DNA of 64,000 nt from Marinobacter sp. es.042 (GTDB lineage Bacteria; Pseudomonadota; Gammaproteobacteria; Pseudomonadales; Oleiphilaceae): assembly GCF_900188315.1 (NCBI RefSeq), contig NZ_LT897781.1, forward strand, positions 2,852,001 to 2,916,000. Reading direction: 5' to 3'. Each line of letters begins with the position of its first letter. The first letter of the stretch is position 1. The notes below the pieces were generated by a model. The model ran no database searches. It was not told where the DNA came from and saw nothing but the letters and a program-made list of their open reading frames with translations. Position numbers and translations under genes: made by a program. Below, piece by piece: positions 57,790-64,000 of the stretch.

Positions 57790-59922
57790 ATGCCCAGATC
57801 CCCCACGACGATTACACCACCCTCAGACATCGACCCCAAACGCCTGGCCATGGTTGCGGCGGTTACGCCCAATTTTCTGGTGATGCTGGATGATGCCGGC
57901 CGCATTGAATGGGTCAACCCCAGCTTTGAGGAACACACGGGGTATCAGCTTGAGGAGGTGCGTGGATGCCTCCCAAAGGAAGTGCTTTACGGGCCGGACA
58001 CCGACCCCGAAACCATCAAGCGCATTAACCAGAAGCTGCACCGGGCCGAAATCATTGAAGAGGACATTCTTCACTACACCAGAGCCGGAGAGCCCTACTG
58101 GGTGCACACCTATTGCGTTCCGATAGGTACAGAGCAGGGCGTTGCCCCCGGTTATATTGCCATTCAGACGAATATCTCCGACAGGAAGCACGGCGAAAGG
58201 GGACTGCGCATCGCAGCCAGTGTGTTTGATCGCAGCCACGAAGCCATCATGATCACCGACCGGTCGAACCGGATCCTGGATGTGAATCCCGCGTTTTCGC
58301 GGATTACGGGCTATAGCCGGCAGGAGGTTCTGGGTCTGAACCCGGCGATTCTGAGCTCTGGCCGACATTCCGGGGAATACTACCGGTCCATGTGGCGCAC
58401 CATCGAGAAAACCGACCACTGGCGGGGCGAAATCTGGAACCGTCGGAAAAACGGTGAAGAGTTCGTGGAACTGCTATCCATCAGCCGCGTGCATCTGGAA
58501 GAACCCGGGCAGTATTACCATGTGGCGGCCTTCTCGGACATCACCGCGCTCAAGAACCATGCGCGCGAACTCGACCGGGCGGCCAACTATGACGACCTGA
58601 CCGGCCTGCCCAACCGCCAGCTGCTGGAAGAGCGACTGCGCAAAGCCCGCAGCCATGCCGACCGGCAACATCGCAGCGTGTCGGTGTGCTATCTGGACCT
58701 CGACGGCTTCAAGGGTATCAATGACAAATGGGGGCAGTCGGCGGGTGACCAGACCCTGCGCACCCTGGCCGAGCGACTGACCCGTGCGCTGCGCAGCGGC
58801 GACACCGTTGCCCGGATCGGTGGCGACGAATTTGTCCTACTGCTGCAGGGCGATGACAACCACGAAGCGGTTTACCAGCGCATTCTAGCCACCGTCGGCG
58901 ATCCGGTAACGGTGGGCGATCAGAATGTTTCACTCACGGCAAGCCTCGGTATTACCCGCTACCCGGAAGATGGATCAGACGCCGAAGGTCTGATTCGGCA
59001 TGCCGATCAGGCCATGTACTCCGCCAAGGAAAAAGGCCGCAATCAGTATCACTTGTTCGATCCCGGCCTGGACGAGCATCGCCGGAACCGGCGCAATCAG
59101 TTGATGGAAATCTCCAGGGCCCTGGAAAACGAGGAATTCGAGCTGTTTTTCCAGCCCCAGATCCGTGTCACGGATTGCGAGCTTTTCGGTTTTGAGGCGC
59201 TGATCCGCTGGAATCACCCCCAGAAAGGACTGGTCTCGCCTGGCGAGTTTCTACCGATTGTCGAGAACAGTCACCTGGAAGTGCCACTGGGACAGTGGGT
59301 TCTGAAAGAAGCGATTCACCAGATGAACGCCTGGAAGGGAGCGGGAGAGAATCTGGCGATCAGCATTAACATTAGCGCTCCGCACCTGATGGACCGCTCA
59401 TTTGCCGACTACCTGGAGAGTTACCTGCACAGCCACCCGGAGGTGGCACCCGGCCAGATCACGCTGGAGGTTCTTGAATCGACTGCACTGGAGGACACCC
59501 AGCGGGCCAGCAATGTTCTGGCGCGCTGCCAGAGCCTCGGGCTTCAGGTGGCGCTGGACGATTTTGGCACCGGTTTCTCGTCCCTGACGTACCTGCGTAC
59601 GCTTCCGGTGGACATCATCAAGATCGACCAGAGTTTTGTTCGCAACATGCTTGAGGATGCCGGCGACCACGCCATCGTGGAGAGTGTGATTTTCCTGGCC
59701 CAGCGGTTCGCCCACCCGGTTCTGGCCGAAGGCGTGGAAACCATGGAACACGCCCGGACGCTGCGGCAGATGGGATGCAATTTCGTGCAGGGTTACGGCA
59801 TCGCCCGCCCGATGCCAGCGGGTGAAGTACTGGCTTGGGCCAGGCAATGGCGGGCAAAGGCGCAATCCGGAACAACCGGAGACATGCTCGATCCGGCCGT
59901 TGTCAGCGGCCAAGGTGTCTGA
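57790..59922 (+). CDS. PAS-PAS-GGDEF-EAL cyclic di-GMP enzyme
   Basis: Cytoplasmic protein of 710 residues: PAS (about 20-135), PAS/PAC (about 140-260), GGDEF (265-425) and EAL (435-690). Cyclase site ARIGGDEFVLLLQG at 342-353, inhibitory-site RxxD (RSGD) just before, EAL at 469-471 in GFEALIRW, and DDFGTGFSSLTYLRTL with KIDQSFV. Both activities may be present. The PAS domains may bind flavin or heme; no clear cofactor residue is visible. ATG 57790 lacks a normal ribosome site; a strong GGGAGGAG lies about 45 bases upstream, so a start further upstream cannot be excluded. Confidence 0.92.
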   Translation: MPRSPTTITPPSDIDPKRLAMVAAVTPNFLVMLDDAGRIEWVNPSFEEHTGYQLEEVRGCLPKEVLYGPDTDPETIKRINQKLHRAEIIEEDILHYTRAGEPYWVHTYCVPIGTEQGVAPGYIAIQTNISDRKHGERGLRIAASVFDRSHEAIMITDRSNRILDVNPAFSRITGYSRQEVLGLNPAILSSGRHSGEYYRSMWRTIEKTDHWRGEIWNRRKNGEEFVELLSISRVHLEEPGQYYHVAAFSDITALKNHARELDRAANYDDLTGLPNRQLLEERLRKARSHADRQHRSVSVCYLDLDGFKGINDKWGQSAGDQTLRTLAERLTRALRSGDTVARIGGDEFVLLLQGDDNHEAVYQRILATVGDPVTVGDQNVSLTASLGITRYPEDGSDAEGLIRHADQAMYSAKEKGRNQYHLFDPGLDEHRRNRRNQLMEISRALENEEFELFFQPQIRVTDCELFGFEALIRWNHPQKGLVSPGEFLPIVENSHLEVPLGQWVLKEAIHQMNAWKGAGENLAISINISAPHLMDRSFADYLESYLHSHPEVAPGQITLEVLESTALEDTQRASNVLARCQSLGLQVALDDFGTGFSSLTYLRTLPVDIIKIDQSFVRNMLEDAGDHAIVESVIFLAQRFAHPVLAEGVETMEHARTLRQMGCNFVQGYGIARPMPAGEVLAWARQWRAKAQSGTTGDMLDPAVVSGQGV

Positions 59923-59947
59923 GAGAGGTGTCCAGGCCAGTGCGGCG

Positions 59948-60607
59948 TTATCGGTAACGCCGCTGATTCAGTGTTGTCAGCCGATCCGGGTGAAACACCA
60001 TCAGACCGGTGACGAAGGCGCCGTTAACAAACCCCTCCGGAATCATGAACAACGGCAGGTAACGGATGTATTCATGCACCAATTGGTCGAACGCATAGAC
60101 GCCGCTGGTCCATAGCATCAGGCACATGACAAGACCGGCGGCGGCGACAGAGATGCCCGCGCCAAAGAACCCGCAAAAGAAGATATAGGCGAAGAAATTC
60201 CGGAAATCCCGACGGCGCTCCCAGAGCATGATGCCGTGGCTGACAATGGCAGGCACCATCACCGTGATTAGCCCGTTGGCCGCAAACATGATCAGGGGTT
60301 CTCGTCCGGTAATGACTGTGATCACCAGCGCCAGCAATCCCGCCAGCACCGCAAGCGCCCACCCCAGCATCAGCGTTATCACTGTGATCCCGAAAATGTG
60401 GATGGCCAGGCCGGGAGAAATGCCTGCCCTCAGCTGCCAGACGAATCCGAGTACCACGGCCGCGCCGAAGAACGAGTGCTGGAGCGCGTTGTCCTTGCGT
60501 AAGGCCGTCCAGTCAATGGAGCGCACCGCACGGACAAGAATTACCATAAAAAGCAGCAGCGTGATGATCCACTGGCTGGTGGATAGCAGATTTTCAGTCA
60601 TGCCCAT
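59948..60607 (-). CDS. CbiM-like energy-coupling-factor membrane component
   Basis: Membrane protein of about 219 residues with six hydrophobic helices, including GISPGLAIHIFGITVITLMLG and IMFAANGLITVMVPAIVSHGIML. This resembles the cobalt/nickel-type CbiM family (energy-coupling-factor transporter S component). The canonical N-terminal MHIxDG metal motif of CbiM is absent, so metal specificity is doubtful. No ATPase or CbiQ/CbiN partner is nearby. Start at 60607 (or 60601) preferred over 60673. Same strand as the SulP gene, with the two converging on the GGDEF-EAL gene from opposite sides. Confidence 0.75.
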   Translation of the reverse strand: MGMTENLLSTSQWIITLLLFMVILVRAVRSIDWTALRKDNALQHSFFGAAVVLGFVWQLRAGISPGLAIHIFGITVITLMLGWALAVLAGLLALVITVITGREPLIMFAANGLITVMVPAIVSHGIMLWERRRDFRNFFAYIFFCGFFGAGISVAAAGLVMCLMLWTSGVYAFDQLVHEYIRYLPLFMIPEGFVNGAFVTGLMVFHPDRLTTLNQRRYR

Positions 60608-60688
60608 AGTGAACGTACCGCAGTAACGGGGTCGGGTATGACATCTTAGCGGCTCGCCCCACCCCCGGTGCAAGCGAGCCCAGACAGA

Positions 60689-62422
60689 TCAGGCGACCCG
60701 TCTCTCTTGCTTGCCAAGGTCGGTGAGGCGCTGCCAGGCTTCAAAGGTGCTGAGGAAAACCTCGCCACCCAGATGGGAAAGCAGTTCCGTGCCTTTCAGT
60801 TTGTCCATGACAGGACCTTTCACTTCCGCCAGATGCAACCTCACTCCTGCATCCTTCATACGCTCGTTGATCGCCTCCAGACTTTCGAGGGCCGAGGCGT
60901 CTACCAGATTCACGGCCGGACACATCAGCACAAGATCCTTAAGCTCCGGCTCCCGTATCATCAGGTCCATAACCGTTTCCTCAAGGAAGCGTGCGTTGGC
61001 GAAGTACAGGCTCTCGTCCACCCGCAGGAAGGTTACCTTCGGGCAAAGCTCCACATTATGGCGGAGCACGTTGCGGAAGTGCTCGGTTCCCGGTACGCGA
61101 CCAACCACCGCGCTGTGTGGGCGACTGGTTCGATACAGGAACAGGCCTATTGAAAGCGCCACCCCGGCGATAATGCCGGCCTCGACACTGTGCACCAGAG
61201 TCAGCACGATGGTGGCGAGCATGGCGCCAAAGTCCGTGCGGGAGTAGCGCCAGGTGCGTCCCAGGGCCGGAAGGTCGATCAGCGTGGCCACGGCGACGAT
61301 GATGGTCGCTGCCAGCGTCGCCTGGGGCAAATAGGCAATGGCTGGCGTCAGGAATAACGTGGCCATGGCGATACCCACCGCCGCATAGGCGCCGGCGGCG
61401 GGAGTCTCGGCCCCGGCGTCAAAGTTGACCACGGAACGGGAGAAGCCACCGGTGACCGGCATGCCGCCGGAAAAACCGGCGCCCAGGTTGGCAGTACCCA
61501 GGCCAATCAGCTCCTGGTCCGGATCGATACGCTGGCGACGTTTCGCGGCCAGGGTCTGGCCAACAGACACCGACTCCACGAAACCCACGACGCTGATCAG
61601 CAACGCGCTGACCGCCAGCTGTTGCCACAACTCCATATCCAGGCTGGGCATGGTGAAATCGGGCAGTCCCCGGGGCACATCTCCAACCAGACGCACACCC
61701 TGGCCATCAAGCTGGAACTGCCAGGCCACCAGGGTGGTGACCAGAACCGCCAGAATCGGTGCGGTTTTGGTAAGAATATCCGCCATTCTCGGGGCCAACC
61801 CCATTGCCATCAGAAGCGGCTTCAGGCGTTTGCGGGCAAGCATCAGGAAAACCAGCGCACCGGCACCAACCCCCACCGTTGCCAGGTTGGTGTCACCGAT
61901 GGATCCCAAAAGAGAGTGACCGATCTCCAGCAGGTTGTGGCCCGAGGCCTCAATTCCGAAGATATGCTTCAACTGACTGGCGGCAATCACAATCCCGGAG
62001 GCCGTGATAAAGCCGGAAATCACCGGATGGCTGAGAAAATTCGCCAGAAAACCCAGTCTGAGGACACCCATCAGGGTCAGCATCAACCCAGACATGACCG
62101 CCAGCAAAACGGCACCGGCCACGTATTCCGGTGTACCGGACTCCGCAAGAGGCGCCAGGGCCGCTGCAGTCATCAGGGAAGCCACAGCAACCGGCCCCAC
62201 CGACAGTGTTCGGCTGGTGCCGAAGACAGCGTAAATCACCAGGGGCAGGATACTGGCGTACAGACCCACCTGGGCAGGCAACCCGGCCAGCAAGGCATAG
62301 GCCAGCGACTGGGGGATGAGCATGACGGTAACGATGATCGCGGCCACCAGATCACTGGTGGCCTGATCCCGGCCATATTTGGAGGCCCAATCCAGAATGG
62401 GCAGATAGCGTTTAAGATTCAT
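60689..62422 (-). CDS. SulP-family anion permease with STAS domain
   Basis: Protein of 577 residues with about fourteen membrane segments and a C-terminal STAS domain (residues 440-560). Family motifs: DLVAAIIVTVMLIPQSLAYALLAGLP near the N terminus, GLGTANLGAGFSGGMPVTGGFSRSVVNFDAGA in mid-protein, and STAS core VNLVDASALESLEAINERMK. SulP proteins take up sulfate, bicarbonate or related anions. Next to the persulfide dioxygenase gene (nine-base gap), so sulfur-related function is likely. Confidence 0.92.
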   Translation of the reverse strand: MNLKRYLPILDWASKYGRDQATSDLVAAIIVTVMLIPQSLAYALLAGLPAQVGLYASILPLVIYAVFGTSRTLSVGPVAVASLMTAAALAPLAESGTPEYVAGAVLLAVMSGLMLTLMGVLRLGFLANFLSHPVISGFITASGIVIAASQLKHIFGIEASGHNLLEIGHSLLGSIGDTNLATVGVGAGALVFLMLARKRLKPLLMAMGLAPRMADILTKTAPILAVLVTTLVAWQFQLDGQGVRLVGDVPRGLPDFTMPSLDMELWQQLAVSALLISVVGFVESVSVGQTLAAKRRQRIDPDQELIGLGTANLGAGFSGGMPVTGGFSRSVVNFDAGAETPAAGAYAAVGIAMATLFLTPAIAYLPQATLAATIIVAVATLIDLPALGRTWRYSRTDFGAMLATIVLTLVHSVEAGIIAGVALSIGLFLYRTSRPHSAVVGRVPGTEHFRNVLRHNVELCPKVTFLRVDESLYFANARFLEETVMDLMIREPELKDLVLMCPAVNLVDASALESLEAINERMKDAGVRLHLAEVKGPVMDKLKGTELLSHLGGEVFLSTFEAWQRLTDLGKQERRVA

Positions 62423-62430
62423 CGGGAATC

Positions 62431-63297
62431 TCAGAACAGGTTAACCGGTACTTTCAGGTAAACCTGACCATTGTCTTCAGCCGGCGGCATATGGCCTGCC
62501 CGCATGTTGACCTGAACCGAAGGCAGAATCAGCCGCGGCATATCCAGGGTCGCATCCCGTTCGGTCCGCATTTTCACGAACTCTTCCTCGGAAACGCCTT
62601 CATGGACATGAATGTTCGCTTCCCGCTGCTCTGCCACCGTGGTCATATGCTGATATTCATCACGGCCGGGCGCCTTGTAATCGTGGCACAGGAAGATCCG
62701 GGTTTCCGCGGGCAGAGACAGTACCTTCTGGATAGACTGGTACAGGATGCGGGCATCGCCACCCGGGAAATCACAGCGGGCGGTGCCGAAATCCGGCATA
62801 AACAGCGTGTCACCCACGAAGGCGGCATCGCCGACCACATAGGTCAGACAGGCCGGAGTGTGCCCCGGGGTATGCAATACACGCCCCTCAAGACCACCGA
62901 TGGCGAATGTGTCGCCCTCTTTGAACAACTGATCAAACTGGCTGCCGTCGCGCTGGAATTCGGTGCCGGCGTTAAACGCCTTGCCAAATATTTCCTGTAC
63001 GTCCCGAATGTGCGCACCAATGCCGGTCTTGCCGCCCAGCTTCTCATGCAGGTAAGGCGCGGCCGACAAGTGATCCGCGTGTACGTGGGTCTCCAGAATC
63101 CACTCGACCTTCAGATCGTTGCTGCGGATGTACTCGATAATCTCGTCTGCCGAACGCACGTCGGTGGTGCCAGCGGCGTAATCAAAATCCAGGACCGAAT
63201 CGAGAATGGCGCAGGCCTGGCTGTCCGGGTCGCGCACCACATAGCTGAAGGTATTGGTGGGTTCATCAAAAAAATGCTGAACGATCGGGTTGCTCAT
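62431..63297 (-). CDS. Blh/ETHE1-type persulfide dioxygenase (MBL fold)
   Basis: Protein of 288 residues with metallo-beta-lactamase motifs THVHADHLSAAPYL, HTPGHTPACLTYV, FVGDTLFMPDFGTARCDFPGG and LCHDY. This is the Blh (beta-lactamase-like hydrolase) / ETHE1 sulfur dioxygenase family, which oxidises glutathione persulfide to sulfite. The start at 63297 follows AGAGGTGA. It is translated upstream of the SulP gene and probably exports or manages sulfite/sulfate with it; such genes are often controlled by the sulfide sensor BigR, no gene for which is in the window. Confidence 0.9.
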   Translation of the reverse strand: MSNPIVQHFFDEPTNTFSYVVRDPDSQACAILDSVLDFDYAAGTTDVRSADEIIEYIRSNDLKVEWILETHVHADHLSAAPYLHEKLGGKTGIGAHIRDVQEIFGKAFNAGTEFQRDGSQFDQLFKEGDTFAIGGLEGRVLHTPGHTPACLTYVVGDAAFVGDTLFMPDFGTARCDFPGGDARILYQSIQKVLSLPAETRIFLCHDYKAPGRDEYQHMTTVAEQREANIHVHEGVSEEEFVKMRTERDATLDMPRLILPSVQVNMRAGHMPPAEDNGQVYLKVPVNLF

Positions 63298-63341
63298 GGC
63301 AGTCACCTCTGAAGGATCCAAATGTCAATTTCAATCTAAGG

Positions 63342-63360
63342 ATATACTATTTGGTAATAT
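63342..63360. promoter_or_regulatory. AT-rich inverted repeat upstream of the dioxygenase gene
   Basis: ATATAC TATTTG GTAATAT forms an imperfect AT-rich inverted repeat (one extra base in one arm) 45 to 63 bases before the dioxygenase start. Such AT-rich palindromes are used by ArsR-type sulfide sensors (BigR/SqrR). Weak, single occurrence. Confidence 0.3.
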
Positions 63361-63379
63361 GAGGTGAAATGATCTTTTT

Positions 63380-64000
63380 TTATATGCGCAATGTTCCTGA
63401 TACATCAACAAGGCAGTCCCGCCCCGCCTGCTTGGCCAGATAAAGCCGGTCATCCGCCCCGGCGATCAAGGCATCGGGAGTGGCTGGCTGGTCAACGAAC
63501 TCTTCGATCCCGGCCACACCCGCACTGACGGTCACCGGAATGTCCTCGTCGTTGAACACAAACCTTTCCTCGTGCACAGCTTCGAGAATTCGCTGCACAA
63601 GTTGCCTCACGTCCCCGTGTTCCAAGGCGCTGAAAACGACAATGAACTCTTCGCCACCGAAACGGGCAACCACATCCATGGAGCGGGTCTGGCTCACCAG
63701 GATGTCAGCAAAGCGCTGGAGGATATAATCGCCCCCGAGGTGTCCGATGGAATCATTGATCTTCTTGAAGTGATCGATGTCGAAAATCGCCAGGGCGAAA
63801 CGTTCTCCCCGACGGTTACTCCGGCCCAGCATCTCATCCAGCCTGGGCATCAGGTAGCGACGATTGTGCAGGCCGGTCAGCGGATCACGAATGGACTGGT
63901 TAAGCAGCTCCTCTTCCAGCCGATTGCGCTCCAGGGTACCCGACAAGAGGCCCGAGACTATGATCAACAGATCGGCCTGGTCCAGACGCCAGCTTCGTCG
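63380..64000 (-). CDS. Diguanylate cyclase, 5' part outside the window
   Basis: The final 207 residues of a protein whose reading frame stays open to the window edge. The visible end has a hydrophobic helix-like segment (LLIIVSGLLSGTLE), a linker and a full GGDEF domain: DPLTGLHNRRYL, FDIDHFKKINDSIGH, ARFGGEEFIVVF and SAGVAG. The active site GGEEF is competent, and the RxxD inhibitory motif (RSMD) precedes it. The segment before the linker resembles the last helix of a GAF domain, so a GAF-GGDEF protein is likely. The true start lies beyond base 64000. Confidence 0.9.
   Translation of the reverse strand, partial: RRSWRLDQADLLIIVSGLLSGTLERNRLEEELLNQSIRDPLTGLHNRRYLMPRLDEMLGRSNRRGERFALAIFDIDHFKKINDSIGHLGGDYILQRFADILVSQTRSMDVVARFGGEEFIVVFSALEHGDVRQLVQRILEAVHEERFVFNDEDIPVTVSAGVAGIEEFVDQPATPDALIAGADDRLYLAKQAGRDCLVDVSGTLRI

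Overview
The window looks like chromosomal DNA of a marine gammaproteobacterium, most likely Marinobacter or a close relative. This is inferred from the gene set and protein style: PomAB-type flagellar stator, many c-di-GMP enzymes, two RND pumps, a RegBA-like redox pair and DUF-family proteins typical of that group. It is densely coded. No gap exceeds about 260 bases. I see no tRNA, rRNA, insertion sequence, integrase or CRISPR array, so it reads as stable chromosome rather than a mobile island.

Layout. 18-8064: chemoreceptor, SixA-CHAD fusion, small redox and metal-associated proteins, rhodanese, YchJ, sulfite-exporter-type permease, a Frag1/DRAM-like membrane protein, an orphan HD-GYP tail protein and a thioesterase. 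8136-11967: divergent GGDEF-EAL and HD-GYP enzymes. 11989-14925: two solitary periplasmic solute-binding proteins flanking an RNase J-like protein. 15117-18162: DJ-1/PfpI protein, acyl-CoA thioesterase, and a MotA/ExbB-like plus MotB-like pair. 18209-24412: glutathione-dependent formaldehyde dehydrogenase, then a DASH-cryptochrome operon with a RetSat/CrtI-like oxidoreductase and a DTW-domain tRNA modification enzyme, then two small proteins. 24482-27603: PomA, PomB and AmtB, the last behind a recognisable sigma-54 promoter with candidate NtrC sites. 27622-36066: a five-gene operon (adaptor, RND pump, ABC ATPase, FtsX-like permease, AttH-like lipoprotein). 36220-42149: K+ channel-like protein, diguanylate cyclase, second RND pump and adaptor.

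The most notable region is 42217-53415. Thirteen genes run in one direction with almost no spacing: a YfcC-type transporter, arginine deiminase, catabolic ornithine carbamoyltransferase and carbamate kinase, followed 12 bases later by a complete nine-gene N-type (alternative) rotary ATPase in the order beta, epsilon, AtpQ, AtpR, a, c, b, alpha, gamma. The layout implies that ATP made from arginine by substrate-level phosphorylation can be spent by a dedicated ion-pumping ATPase. The c subunit carries a two-carboxylate ion site (E30 and E63, with S64, T65 and Y68).

53675-64000: an OprC/NosA-like TonB copper receptor, a divergent RegB/RegA-like redox two-component pair, a PAS-PAS-GGDEF-EAL protein, a CbiM-like membrane protein, a SulP permease, a Blh/ETHE1-type sulfur dioxygenase and the 3' part of another diguanylate cyclase that runs off the window. 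Many start codons were moved inward from the longest open frame because a Shine-Dalgarno sequence, signal peptide or family alignment points to a later start. Several genes appear to start at TTG or GTG.
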